In this document: piece by piece, positions 40,323-49,676 of the stretch | Numbering within the stretch: position 1 is the stretch's first letter | Layout of the letters: each line of letters opens with the position of its first letter | DNA from: JARBUG01 sp035628915 | GTDB lineage: Bacteria > Bacillota > Sulfobacillia > Symbiobacteriales > Symbiobacteriaceae | NCBI GenBank assembly: GCA_035628915.1 | Contig: DASPIW010000044.1 | Location: 79,551-143,550, forward strand | Length of the DNA: 64,000 nucleotides | Reading direction: 5' to 3' | Translations under genes and position numbers: made by a program | The notes under the pieces: model-generated | What the model saw: the letters and a program-made list of their open reading frames with translations, nothing else | What the model was told of the DNA's origin: nothing | The model's database searches: none

Positions 40323-40823
40323 TTACGGCAGCTTCCGCAGAATCTCGAAAAGCTCCTCGTTATCAGGCTGCTCCGTAATGGGATGCACATCCACGAAACG
40401 GATAACGCCTTCCTTATCGATGATGAACAGGGCTCGCTCTGTAGCGCCGTAGGCGGGAGAGCCGGCGTCGGTCCGCAGTACGCCGAAGGCTTCAGCCGCT
40501 TTTCCGTGCGGGTAGAAGTCGGAGAGCAACGGATAGCTGATGCCGCCAATCGACTTGGCCCACGCCTTATGGCTGGGGATCGAATCCACGCTAATACCCA
40601 GAACCTGGGTATTGTACTCCTCGAAACGAGAGAGGTCATCCTCGTACGAGGGCATCTGGGCGCTTCAGACCGGGGTCCAGTCCAGGGGGTAGAACGCGAT
40701 GAAGACGTTCTTGCCCCGCAGACCGCTGAGGCTGATTTCCGTGTCAAGGTGGGACTTCAGCGTGAAGTCCGGCGCCTTGTCTCCGACCTTGACGGTCCTG
40801 GTCGAAGTTGCACCTTTGGGCAT
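40323..40823 (-). CDS. Selenocysteine-containing peroxiredoxin, UGA codes selenocysteine
   Basis: About 166 residues with the TGA at 40667-40665 read as selenocysteine 53, exactly at the peroxidatic site: F-Y-P-L-D-W-T-P-V-U-S-A-Q-M-P, where ordinary AhpC/Prx proteins have Cys. The rest (V-L-G-I-S-V-D-S, Y-P-L-L-S-D, R-A-L-F-I-I-D, V-R-F-V) continues the family in frame. It reduces peroxides, probably with thioredoxin. AAAGGAGG precedes the ATG at 40823. Followed by the PrdB/GrdB-like gene on the same strand. Confidence 0.9.
40640..40664 (-). promoter_or_regulatory. Candidate SECIS hairpin of the peroxiredoxin gene
   Basis: CCTC-GTAC-GAGG (40651-40640) gives a short stem with an apical loop containing GT about 18 bases past the TGA. 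It is weaker than the one in the neighbouring gene; alternative folds exist. Confidence 0.45.
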
Positions 40824-40939
40824 GTTTCTGCCTCCTTTGTAATGGGGGTGTTCCAAGCAAGTAGGATTGCCGGATGCTGCCGCGGCTATGCTGCCAGAGC
40901 AGCACGGAAGTGGTCGTCCTTCCAGTCACCCACCTCTAA

Positions 40940-40968
40940 TAGTACGAGACGCAAGTGGTGTTGTAAAC
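40940..40968 (-). promoter_or_regulatory. Promoter of the selenoprotein pair
   Basis: TTTACA (40968-40963) and TACTAT (40945-40940) on the minus strand, 17 bases apart, about 115 bases before the peroxiredoxin start. Confidence 0.55.
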
Positions 40969-40999
40969 AAAAAAGCGTTCTCTCATGATGCTTTTTGGC
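40969..40999 (-). terminator. Weak terminator after the chemoreceptor gene
   Basis: AAAAAGC and GCTTTTT pair across a 13-base loop, then TTGT. Short stem, so only moderate. Confidence 0.4.
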
Positions 41000-41011
41000 T
41001 ATACGATATAG

Positions 41012-42691
41012 TTATTCAGTCCGACCGAGTTCGGCCTGTAGCCCAGCCGCCAGACCCGCCAGCTCCTGGGCAGCCAGCGAAGTGCCGTAGACCACGGCCA
41101 CGAGCTGTCCCAGGTCCTCCTTGACACGCTTGAGGTTGGTGGCGCCCGTCCGGGCCACCTGCTCGACCTGGTGGACCGCCGTAAGGACGTGCTCACTGCC
41201 GGCGGCCATCTCTTCCGTGGAAGCGGTGTTCTGCTGGCTGATGGCCGCCACCTGGCCCATGGTCTCTTCCACGGCCTGGCTGCTCGCTGCGACCGAATGC
41301 AGCCGCTGCAGCATGGACCGGACCTGATCGGCCGATGCCCGGGCCGAGGTTCGAATGGCAGCCAGCGCTTCGCCTGCCTGCCGGGAGACTTCGATCCCCT
41401 CGTCGGCCCGGCGGCGGGCGCCTTCCATCACCGTCGTCGCCTGGGTGATGCCGGCCTGGATCCGGGCAATCAAAGCGCCAACTTCCTGCGAAGCCTTGCC
41501 CGAACCTTCGGCGAGCTTTCGCACCTCGTCGGCGACCACCGCGAAGCCACGCCCGTGCTCGCCCGCCCGGGCGGCTTCGATGGCCGCGTTGAGCGCCAGC
41601 AGGTTGGTCTGGCCGGCGATGGCCGTGATCGTCGCCACGATGTGACCGATCTGGGCGGACAGGCTTCCGAGATCGCCGACGGTACGGGAGGCTTCCTGAA
41701 CGGCGCCGCTCAGGCCCTTCACGCCCTGCAGCGTCTGTTCCAAGGCGGCTGCGCCCCGTTCCGCCCGGTCGGCAGCCTCTTCTGACGCCCCGTCAACGCC
41801 GGTGGCATACTCGGCGATCTCACGGAGGGCGCCGGCCATTTCGCGCGTGACGCTGAACGTCTGCCTCGCTTCCCGGGCCTGGTTTTCCGCCCCGGCCGCG
41901 ATCTGCCCGATGGCCTGCGACTGTTGGCCCAGGCTATCTGTGATCTGCTTGAGCGCATCCGTCTGTTCATGCCACCCGCTCTCCAGCTGGTCGACCAGGG
42001 AGCGGAAGGATCCGTCCAGCCGGTTCCGGGCTTCCTGGCTGCCCCGGTCCAGGCTGGCCGCCGCCCGGGTCAGAGAGTCGGCTGTGAGTCCCGCCTGCTT
42101 GAGCAGCCCGTCCAGCCGCTGTAGGGCGTCGGCCTGCTCCTTGGCCCGGCGCAGGTTTTCCCGGCTGATCTCCCCGTACTTGATGGCAACTAAGGTGAGG
42201 ATAACCAGGATGAACAGCATGATGACGACCTGCCCAGCGACCATATCCAGGGTCGTGGTGGCGGCGCCCGTGTAGTGGAACCACGTAGAACCCGCGGCCA
42301 GCACGGCTGCGGTACCGCTGGCAAGCAGGGTGAGGACCACGTCGGCGTAGACCAGGCTGAGGCTCACAGGCACCAGCCAGAGCGGCCATTGGGTGCCGTT
42401 CGTGTCGGGAATATGAATGGCCACAAATAGCATGTTGGCCATCAACGCGATGATGGTCAGGTGCCGCATCGGCTTGCCGGAGAGCCCGCGCCAAGCTGCG
42501 ACGGAGGGAACGACCATTGCAGCGAGGCCGGCCCCGGTGAGGTCGAACCAGACCTCCCACTCCATCTTCATGAGACCTGTTGCGATGGCCAACGCGATCA
42601 GAGCGTAGAGCGGGAGCACCGACCACATCACCTTCATGGCCCACCGGTCCAGAGCCCGACTATGTACAGCTTCCTCGGACGTTGCAGACAC
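41012..42691 (-). CDS. Methyl-accepting chemotaxis protein
   Basis: About 559 residues from a GTG after GGGGAGGG. Five or six hydrophobic helices (20-165) form a membrane-embedded sensor with no large external domain; then a coiled-coil linker and the signalling hairpin (A-G-Q-T-N-L-L-A-L-N-A-A-I-E-A-A-R-A-G-E tip), which contacts CheA/CheW. Ligand unknown; intramembrane sensing suggests membrane or redox state. Alone in its transcript; no other che genes in this window. Confidence 0.92.
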   Translation of the reverse strand: MSATSEEAVHSRALDRWAMKVMWSVLPLYALIALAIATGLMKMEWEVWFDLTGAGLAAMVVPSVAAWRGLSGKPMRHLTIIALMANMLFVAIHIPDTNGTQWPLWLVPVSLSLVYADVVLTLLASGTAAVLAAGSTWFHYTGAATTTLDMVAGQVVIMLFILVILTLVAIKYGEISRENLRRAKEQADALQRLDGLLKQAGLTADSLTRAAASLDRGSQEARNRLDGSFRSLVDQLESGWHEQTDALKQITDSLGQQSQAIGQIAAGAENQAREARQTFSVTREMAGALREIAEYATGVDGASEEAADRAERGAAALEQTLQGVKGLSGAVQEASRTVGDLGSLSAQIGHIVATITAIAGQTNLLALNAAIEAARAGEHGRGFAVVADEVRKLAEGSGKASQEVGALIARIQAGITQATTVMEGARRRADEGIEVSRQAGEALAAIRTSARASADQVRSMLQRLHSVAASSQAVEETMGQVAAISQQNTASTEEMAAGSEHVLTAVHQVEQVARTGATNLKRVKEDLGQLVAVVYGTSLAAQELAGLAAGLQAELGRTE

Positions 42692-42856
42692 CCTTTCCCT
42701 CCCCTTTCCCACGTCACCCTGATACTCTTGCAGCCGGATCTTCCGTGTGGCAAACCTAACTTTTCCTCTAGAAGCAATTTATAGGACATCGAATTCGCAT
42801 GAGTGACCGCCTTTTCCTGCCACTCCCAAGGGTTTTCTGTTGCCGCCTATGTAAAT

Positions 42857-43190
42857 GAAGGCTGCTTATGTGGGGTAATGGAGGCATTTTGCCACGGAGG
42901 GCGCGGAAGCCACGGAGTGACACGGAATGGGACAATAAAATGGCGATGGCGCTGATTGCGCAGATCACAGATCAGAGCCAGCGCGGATTTCCGGGCAACA
43001 ACCAAAGGTAGATGGAATTGTATATTACTATATTCAATTATAAAATAGATGGCAGATCCTGAAAGAACCATCAGACAAGGCGCAGGGACACATTCCCACT
43101 TCCACTGCCGCGATTTCCGTGTCCCCTTCCGTGCCTTCCGTGGTAAAAATCCCGTTCCCATTCCCGCGTTGAAGGCCCGAAATGTGACAG
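42857..43190. repeat. Dispersed repeat, long copy (CACGGAGG-type)
   Basis: Matches the element at 18138-18296 at both ends (GGGGTAATGGAGGCATTTT with CCACGGAGGGCGCGGAAG; then TTCCGTGGTAAAAATCCC, GTTCCCATTCCC, TGTGACA). The middle is about 175 bases longer and AT-richer. No open frame of note. It fills most of the 600-base gap before the M14 cluster. Confidence 0.8.
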
Positions 43191-43230
43191 GACCTTACCG
43201 CCTTCGGCAGCAGATATGGGCTCCAATGCT

Positions 43231-43266
43231 GAGGCTCCAGAAGCCACATTCCGCTTCTGGAGCCTC
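43231..43266 (-). terminator. Hairpin terminator of the M14 peptidase cluster
   Basis: Thirteen-pair stem GAGGCTCCAGAAG/CTTCTGGAGCCTC about 30 bases past the last stop. No T-run follows. Confidence 0.55.
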
Positions 43267-43296
43267 GTTGTCGCCTCGCACGCAGAGAGCGAGATG

Positions 43297-44391
43297 CTAT
43301 TCCCTTCTCCCCCGCAGACGGATCGCCTCCTGAGCAAGCAGCAGCCCGACGGTGTTATTCCGTTGCCACTCCTCGGCAAAGGCCGACAGCGGCAAGGGCC
43401 CCCCATCCGTATAAACGCCGATCTCCAGCGTAAAGCCCGGGCGCCCCAGCGCCTGCACGAACCAATCCTTGTAGCCCCCGCCCGAGGGGTTCTCCTCCAC
43501 TGGCATCAGGCTGTAGCCCGTCGCTGCGGATAGCTGCTCGGCAATCGCGAGGTCTCGTTCGTAGTTCTCCGGAGCCGTGTGGAAGTGCCAGTAGATCACC
43601 CGCCCCGCCGAATGATACGCCGCAACGACTTCCGGCTCCAACTCGAGCGTGAAGTCATAGAGCGCCCCGCTCTCGGGGGCCGAGAGCGGCGCCGACCCTT
43701 TGAAGTGAGAGAAGGCCGGCGCCGCCGGGCTGGCGACGATGTGCGCCCAATCGGCTGGGTACTGGCGGTTCAGGTCAACGCCCTGCCCGTTCGCTTTCCA
43801 CCCGGTGAAGTCGCTGGAACCGCCGCCCATGCGGATCAGATCCGCGTGTGCATTGGATGGGAAGGCCGAGAGGCCAACTTGGGAAAGCGTGACGCCATCC
43901 GGGTTGACCATGGGCACGAACCAGATCGTGGCTAGTTCAAGCAAAGCTGCGACTTCCACGCCCTCATAAGTCTGCCACGTGGCGGCTGCGAGCGCGTACC
44001 GGTCGGCCATGGCGGCGACCAGGTTGGCCGTCAGCCATTCGGAACCGTGGTGGGCGCCGTTGATCAGTACGGGGGCCGGGCCGGTGCCCAGCCCCAGCGC
44101 CCAGATCTCCCGCCCGAAGGCGCTCCGGCCCAAGGAGCGGAGCTGGACCAGCCCCGGGTACTGCTCCCGCAGGCGCGCCAGGTCAATGGACAGCTGTTCG
44201 TAGGTGTAGACCTGCTCAGGATTGACGACGGGCACCGGCACGGGCGCCGGGGGCGGGAGTGGCTCCGCTTCGGCCGGCGGGGCAGGCGCCCGCACGAGGC
44301 GGGCGGCACCGGATTCCCCGGCCCGCACCCGGCCCGGGACGAGCAGAGACAGGACCAGAGCCCCGGTCACCAGCCACAAGTGGGGCTTCAC
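43297..44391 (-). CDS. Secreted/anchored M14 zinc carboxypeptidase (gamma-glutamyl/ENP1-like)
   Basis: 364 residues, GTG start after GAGGTGAGG. N-terminal hydrophobic signal (5-21), a Pro/Ala linker to 55, then an M14 domain: zinc ligands His115 and Glu118 in A-H-H-G-S-E-W, third His in A-Y-H-S-A-G, substrate Arg in D-L-N-R-Q-Y-P, catalytic Glu in F-T-L-E-I-G. The H-H-G-S-E-W form is seen in D,L-endopeptidase/wall-cleaving members such as ENP1, so peptidoglycan peptides are possible substrates. Last of four tandem M14 genes; four-base gap from the previous. Confidence 0.88.
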   Translation of the reverse strand: MKPHLWLVTGALVLSLLVPGRVRAGESGAARLVRAPAPPAEAEPLPPPAPVPVPVVNPEQVYTYEQLSIDLARLREQYPGLVQLRSLGRSAFGREIWALGLGTGPAPVLINGAHHGSEWLTANLVAAMADRYALAAATWQTYEGVEVAALLELATIWFVPMVNPDGVTLSQVGLSAFPSNAHADLIRMGGGSSDFTGWKANGQGVDLNRQYPADWAHIVASPAAPAFSHFKGSAPLSAPESGALYDFTLELEPEVVAAYHSAGRVIYWHFHTAPENYERDLAIAEQLSAATGYSLMPVEENPSGGGYKDWFVQALGRPGFTLEIGVYTDGGPLPLSAFAEEWQRNNTVGLLLAQEAIRLRGRRE

Positions 44392-44395
44392 GTCC

Positions 44396-46066
44396 TCACC
44401 TCTCACTCGGAGCATTCCATTGCGCCGATGCAGTCCCGGCCCGCGGGGTCGATACGGTAACGACGGCGTGCGTACTCCGCACCACCCAGTCGACCCAGAT
44501 CTCGCTCCGGGCCGGGCGCCCGCCTGCGGCGACCCAGCCTTCCAGGTGGCCCAGTTCCTGCGCCGACTTGCCTGAAAGCACCGCCACATCACCCGCCAAC
44601 TTGACCGAGATCGGGCGTGCCGTCTTCATGGAGACCGCCATGTCGGTGACGTTTGTCGGCAGGCCGCCCACATTCTGCACGGCGGCTGTGAGCTTGTACA
44701 GCCCCGCCCCGAGGGGCTCCGCCGTCAGCGCCACCGCCAGCCGCGGCGTCGCCAGCGCGTGCGCCACGATGAACGCGGACGCCTTGCGCACCTCTTCTAC
44801 CAGAAGGGGCCCTTCCGGTGGATTCTGCAGCGATTGCTTCCAATCCCAACCGCCGATCTCCACCGGCCCGAGCTGCGGATGGTCAAAAGGCGCCCAGTCC
44901 ACGAACCCCCTGCCGCCCAGCTCCCGGTCATTCCAGGCCAGGCGCTTCCGTTCAGCCTCGTCTTCCTGCTCGGCTGAACGCGCCAGCAGACCCGCCAGCC
45001 CAATCTGCGCATACCCCTCGCCGCCGGAGCGCAGGTCCGGGTTCCACAGTTCAAACGTAAAGGCCTGGATGCCATAATGCTCGTACGCCCAGTCGTCGGC
45101 CCCTTTGACCAGCGCCTCCTGCCCGGGAAAGTGGAAGGCCTGGAACGTCGATTTGCAGGGCGATCCCGTCAGGCGGGTGCACAGTTCGCCAATCCGTTTG
45201 AAGACCTCAAGGTCGGGCGCACTCATCTTGTCGTCCGGCCCGTAGGACGGTGGGCGCAGCAGCACGCTGCCCGTCGTATGGAAAGCCACATAGGCCCCGA
45301 TGTTTGGGTGCCTCACGATGAAATCTGCCACCGCCCGGGTCTCGGGCTCACTGAGCGGATACGGGCCCGCCCCGGGCTGCTTCGCCTCGGGGTTCCAGAA
45401 GGCGGGGTAGTTCCGGTTGAAATCAAGGCGCCACGGCGCCCTCGGCGGCGGCACCGCGAGGCCGTCCCAGCCCTTGATGAAGCCCTCGGTGTAAAGCCTG
45501 TAGAAGGGGCCGACCCGATCCTCCGGGCGGCGCCGCACCATCGCCCGGGGGTCAGCCGCCGAGACTTTCCAGTCCCCGTCGGGGTGGGTAGCCCGCATTG
45601 TCAGGATCTTGCCGTCGCCGTTTGCATCCGCCGGGTAAAGGCCCGGCGGTTCGTCCGGCTCCGGATAACGCCGGGGGCTGGACCGCAGCAAGTGGGGCGT
45701 GGTCAGGTACATCTCCACGCCGTCCACGGCTATACGGGGAATAGCGTAGACCGCCCGGGTGTCCAACAGCTCGGTCGCCGCCGAATCCAATCCGTACTTC
45801 GTCAGAAGCCACCAGATCGTATAGAGGGCAGCGGCCCCGCCCGTCACCTCGCCGGCGTGGGTGTTGGCGTCAACGAGATACCCGGGCTTGCGATCATGCA
45901 GCCCGGTGCCGGCGTTGGTCAGCGTGACGGCCCAGACGGAGCGCCCCCCGGCAGACCGCCCGACCTCCGCCAGGGTGCAGAGCTCGGGATACTCGGCAGC
46001 GCACGCCTGCAAGAAGGCCGTCATCTCGTCGTAGCGCAGGTAGCGGCCCGGCTCATAGGCAATCAC
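44396..46066 (-). CDS. M14 family zinc carboxypeptidase, long form
   Basis: 556 residues from a GTG after GGGAGGTTG, four bases past the previous gene. Zinc ligands His70 and Glu73 in T-H-A-G-E-V, third His in F-H-T-T-G, substrate contacts in D-F-N-R-N-Y-P, catalytic Glu in F-T-F-E-L-W-N. The last 130 residues form an immunoglobulin-like domain with V-G-G-L-P-T-N-V-T. No signal peptide, so intracellular peptide processing is likely. Paralogue of both upstream genes. Confidence 0.9.
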   Translation of the reverse strand: MIAYEPGRYLRYDEMTAFLQACAAEYPELCTLAEVGRSAGGRSVWAVTLTNAGTGLHDRKPGYLVDANTHAGEVTGGAAALYTIWWLLTKYGLDSAATELLDTRAVYAIPRIAVDGVEMYLTTPHLLRSSPRRYPEPDEPPGLYPADANGDGKILTMRATHPDGDWKVSAADPRAMVRRRPEDRVGPFYRLYTEGFIKGWDGLAVPPPRAPWRLDFNRNYPAFWNPEAKQPGAGPYPLSEPETRAVADFIVRHPNIGAYVAFHTTGSVLLRPPSYGPDDKMSAPDLEVFKRIGELCTRLTGSPCKSTFQAFHFPGQEALVKGADDWAYEHYGIQAFTFELWNPDLRSGGEGYAQIGLAGLLARSAEQEDEAERKRLAWNDRELGGRGFVDWAPFDHPQLGPVEIGGWDWKQSLQNPPEGPLLVEEVRKASAFIVAHALATPRLAVALTAEPLGAGLYKLTAAVQNVGGLPTNVTDMAVSMKTARPISVKLAGDVAVLSGKSAQELGHLEGWVAAGGRPARSEIWVDWVVRSTHAVVTVSTPRAGTASAQWNAPSER

Positions 46067-46070
46067 AGGT

Positions 46071-47797
46071 TCAACCTCCCAGGATGATCTCCCGCGACGC
46101 CGTACCGCCCCGGGCATGGGTCACGGTCACAATGGCGGCGGCGCCGGCCGGCGCCTGCACCACCCACTCGGCCCACTTTTCCGTCTCAGGCGGGGCGCCG
46201 GCGCCCCAGAAGGAGACCCCGCCGCCGCCCCGGCCGGCGATCTGGCCCAGTTCCTGCTTCTCTTTGCCGCCGACAACCCGGGCGCCGCCCGTCAGGCGTA
46301 TCTCAACGGGCTTCGTCATCTTCATGTCGACGGCGACCTTGGTCACGTTCGTCGGCAGATAGCCCCGGTTGACCACCTGAACGGCGACTTTCCACAGGTC
46401 TGCGCCCACCGAAGCCACCCGCACTTCGCCAACGGCGAGCCGGGGCAAGGAGAGCGCGTGCTCTACCGTGAACAGGCAGTTCTTGTGCACTTCCTGATGC
46501 AGCAGCTTCTCCGGCGGGTTCTGGCCGCAGAACTTCGGCTCCCAGCCGCCGATCTCCACCGGCCCCAACTGCGGGTGCTCGAACGGCGTCCAATTGATGA
46601 AGCCCTCGCCCGCCAGCTCCCGGTCGTTCCACTGCAGCTGCAGCAGCGCCTCTTCCTCCCGCTTCTCGTCCGGGAGGTTCTTCAGTTCCTTGAACGGCCG
46701 GTATGGTACGCCGCAGATGTAAGGGAAGTTCCAAAGCTCCATCTCGAAGCCCTGGACGCCCATCTGGTCGTAGCACCACTCCAGCCAGGAGCCGACATCC
46801 AGCCGCTCCGGATTGTAGTCAAAAGTAAAATACTCGTAGACGCTCACGGTCGGGTAGCCGGTCATCCGCTGGCACGTCTCGCCGATCGCCTTGTACATGC
46901 GCAGGTCGAACTCGTCCAGCGTGTCGTCCCCCACCAGCGGCGACGGGCGAAGATTCATGCCCGACCGGGTGTGATAGCTCATGGCCGCCCCGATATTCGG
47001 GTGCTTCAGCCAGACTCCGCCAGCGCCCGGGTCTCCGGCCGGTCCAGCGGATACCGCCCCGACCCAGGCTGCCGGTGCTGGGGCTTCCAATTGAGCGGGT
47101 AGTTCCGGTTAAAGTCGAAGCCGCGCTCCCGAGCGTAGGGGCCCCCTGGGTCGCCAGTAATTGCCCGCCCGTCGTAGAACGGCTCCAGCTCACCCCAAGG
47201 CGTCCGCCGCTTGATGAGCCCCTCGGTGTAAATCCGGTAAAACGTGCCTTCCCGATCTTCAGGCCGCCGCCGCACCATCAGGCGGGCGTCCTTCGGCGAC
47301 ACCTTCCACTCGCCCTCCGGGTGGGGAATCCGCATCAGCAGAATCCGGCCGTCGCCGTTGATATCCTCCGGGCGCAGCCCCTCGGGCTCCTCGGGAAGGG
47401 GATACATGAGCGGCGTGGATCGGAGCATCTGCGGGTGATCGAAGTACCACTCGGTGCCGTCGACCGAAAGCCGCGGCAGAATGTAAACCGTTCTGGTGTC
47501 CAGCAGTTCCGTCACCGCCGGATCGGTGCCATAGTTCGTCAGCAGGTAGTGAATGGTATAGAGCGCCGTCGCCGATGCGGCAATCTCGCCGGCATGGTGC
47601 TGACCGTTGATGTGGTAGGCCGGCTTGACCAGGTCATCGCCCGTGGCGAAGTTGGTCAGGGTGACCGACCAGATCGCCCGCCCTTCCGCCGACTTGCCCA
47701 CGGACTCCAGCCGGCAGAGCTGCGGATACTGTTCCGCCCACTCCTGTAAGAACGCCGTGATCTCGGCGTACCGATAATACTTACTGGAGCTGTACAT
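46071..47797 (-). pseudogene. M14 family zinc carboxypeptidase, long form, frameshifted
   Basis: Same architecture as its neighbours (Q-H-H-A-G-E-I zinc site, D-F-N-R-N-Y-P, later Y-H-T-R-S-G and M-E-L-W-N-F). The N-terminal frame (47797 to 47006) ends at P-E-T-R-A-L-A-E-S-G-stop, while the next frame picks up as V-W-L-K-H-P-N-I-G-A and runs to 46071. One base is missing at about 47012-47017 (paralogues have E-F at this point). Pseudogene or sequencing error; intact product would be about 575 residues. Confidence 0.8.
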
Positions 47798-47800
47798 GCC

Positions 47801-49492
47801 TCACACCTCCGCCCCGAGCGAGAGGACTGCCGCCACCTTGCCGGCCCGCTCCGACAAAACGCGCACCGTAAGCGGGCCGCCGGAAGGCGCCTTCACGATC
47901 CACTCCACCCGCCGCTCCCGCTGAGCCACGACGCTGCTGGGATAGAAGCACGCGTTCGGTACAATCCGCCCGTCCAGATGCTCCAGCTCTTCCCGCGGCT
48001 TGCCGAGCACGAGCTCGGCGCCCGGGGGCAGGGCGACCTCTGCCAGAATCGGCTTGACTGCTTTGACGGTCTTGGCCTGTTCAGTCACGTTAGTCGGCAG
48101 GTAACCCCGGTTCTTGACGACGACCTCTACTCGGTAGACGCCATCGCCGAGATGCGCCGCAGCGGCCCTGGTCAGTTCAAGGCGGGGCGCCGCCGCCGCG
48201 TGCCTGAGGCAGAACAGGGCGTTCTTGTGCGCCTCCGCCTCGAGAAAGCGCTGAGGCGCGTTCTGCAGCAGGTCCTTCATCCGCCAGCCGCCCAACTGCA
48301 CCTTGCCAAACTGCGGATGGTCGAAATCGTACCAGTCGACGAACCCTTCGCCCGCCAGCTCCCGGTCAATCCAGGCCAGCATGGCCAGGCCCTCAGCCTC
48401 AACGTCCCGCTGCATATGGGGCGTCAGGAACGGCACCCGGTCGAGCCCTGCCCGGACCCGCAGGTCCCACAGTTCGGTGGAGTAGACCATGAGGCCGAGA
48501 TTCTCGTAGCACCAGTCGAGGAACGAGCCTTTGATCGGCTTCTCCTTGTCGTAGGCGAAACCGTCAAAGACGGAGACGCAGGGGTAGCCCGTCAGCCGCT
48601 CGCCGACCTGCCCGATGGCGTTCCAGGCCAGGCGGTCCTTGGCTGGCATTTTGTCATCCGTCCGGAAAGCTGAAGGCCGCAGGATGATACCCGTGGTCGT
48701 GTGAAAGGACTGGCCGCCCACAATGTTCCGGCGCTCAAGCAGGAACTCGCCGATAGCCCGGGTTTCCGGCTCGCTCATGGGATACGGCCCCGCACCGGCT
48801 TGCTTGGCTTCGGGCTCCCACCCCACGGGGAACTGGCGGTTCATATCCAGTCCCCACTTCATGGGCGCCGCCTTGATTTCGACACCGTCGAAGCTGCGAA
48901 CCAACCCTTCGAGATAGAGCCGGTAATACTGGCCGCCGACTTCGTGCGGCAGGCGGGGGATCATCAGGCGTGCATCTTTGGCGGAGACTTTCCACTCGCC
49001 GTCGGGGTCGGGAATCCGCATCTGCAAAATGAGACCGTTCCCGTCGATATCCGCTTGGTATAGGCCGTCCTGCTCCTCCTCGAACGGATAGGGCCGCACG
49101 CTGGAGCGCAGGAAGTACGGGGTGGTCAGGTATTTCTCGGCGCCGTCGGGCGAGACCCGTGGCAGGATGTAGAAGGTGATGGTGTCGACCAATCGGGTCA
49201 CTTCGTCGCTGGATCCGTAGTTCGTGAGCAGATACCAGGCGGTGTACAGTGCGCAGGCAGTGCCCGTCACTTCGCCGGCGTGCAGGTTGGCGTCAATGTA
49301 GTACCCCGGCTTGTCACCGTGGTCGCCCGTGGCATGGGTGGTGATTTCCAGGCACCAGAGGTCCCGCCCCTCGAACGACTTGCCGATGGAGTAAAGCCGG
49401 GTCAGGTCCGGGTACGCCTCCGCCAGCCGCTGCAGGTCGCCCACCAGTTCGTCGTACCGGTGGTACTTGCTAAAGTCAATTGCGACCGTCAT
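47801..49492 (-). CDS. M14 family zinc carboxypeptidase, long form, first of the cluster
   Basis: 563 residues. Zinc ligands His71 and Glu74 (N-L-H-A-G-E-V-T-G), His264 (S-F-H-T-T-T-G), D-M-N-R-Q-F-P substrate motif and catalytic Glu340 in Y-S-T-E-L-W-D. C-terminal Ig-like domain with R-G-Y-L-P-T-N-V-T. No signal peptide. First gene of a four-gene peptidase operon with 3-4-base gaps, hence probably one transcript starting between 49493 and 49625. Confidence 0.92.
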   Translation of the reverse strand: MTVAIDFSKYHRYDELVGDLQRLAEAYPDLTRLYSIGKSFEGRDLWCLEITTHATGDHGDKPGYYIDANLHAGEVTGTACALYTAWYLLTNYGSSDEVTRLVDTITFYILPRVSPDGAEKYLTTPYFLRSSVRPYPFEEEQDGLYQADIDGNGLILQMRIPDPDGEWKVSAKDARLMIPRLPHEVGGQYYRLYLEGLVRSFDGVEIKAAPMKWGLDMNRQFPVGWEPEAKQAGAGPYPMSEPETRAIGEFLLERRNIVGGQSFHTTTGIILRPSAFRTDDKMPAKDRLAWNAIGQVGERLTGYPCVSVFDGFAYDKEKPIKGSFLDWCYENLGLMVYSTELWDLRVRAGLDRVPFLTPHMQRDVEAEGLAMLAWIDRELAGEGFVDWYDFDHPQFGKVQLGGWRMKDLLQNAPQRFLEAEAHKNALFCLRHAAAAPRLELTRAAAAHLGDGVYRVEVVVKNRGYLPTNVTEQAKTVKAVKPILAEVALPPGAELVLGKPREELEHLDGRIVPNACFYPSSVVAQRERRVEWIVKAPSGGPLTVRVLSERAGKVAAVLSLGAEV

Positions 49493-49624
49493 ACGTCTTC
49501 CCTCCCGATTCGCGGTCCGCGTTCACCGGGTCGATATTTCTTTGAATGGTGAAATATCTCCTTCCGGATAGTCCGGTGGTGTTAGTGATCACAACCGTCG
49601 GGTCTGGACCGCTGTGACCGCATA

Positions 49625-49665
49625 GAAAAACCAGGGGTCCGGTGCAACCGGCCCCTGGTTTTTTG
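49625..49665. terminator. Bidirectional intrinsic terminator
   Basis: AAAAACCAGGGG...CCCCTGGTTTTTT with an inner CCGGT/ACCGG stem. On the minus strand it ends the UspA transcript. Confidence 0.9.
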
Positions 49666-49676
49666 TGAAAGCTGGC

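Noticed and set aside
47006..47008. TGA in the M14 gene as a selenocysteine codon
   Set aside because: Downstream homology is in a different frame, so read-through would not restore the protein.
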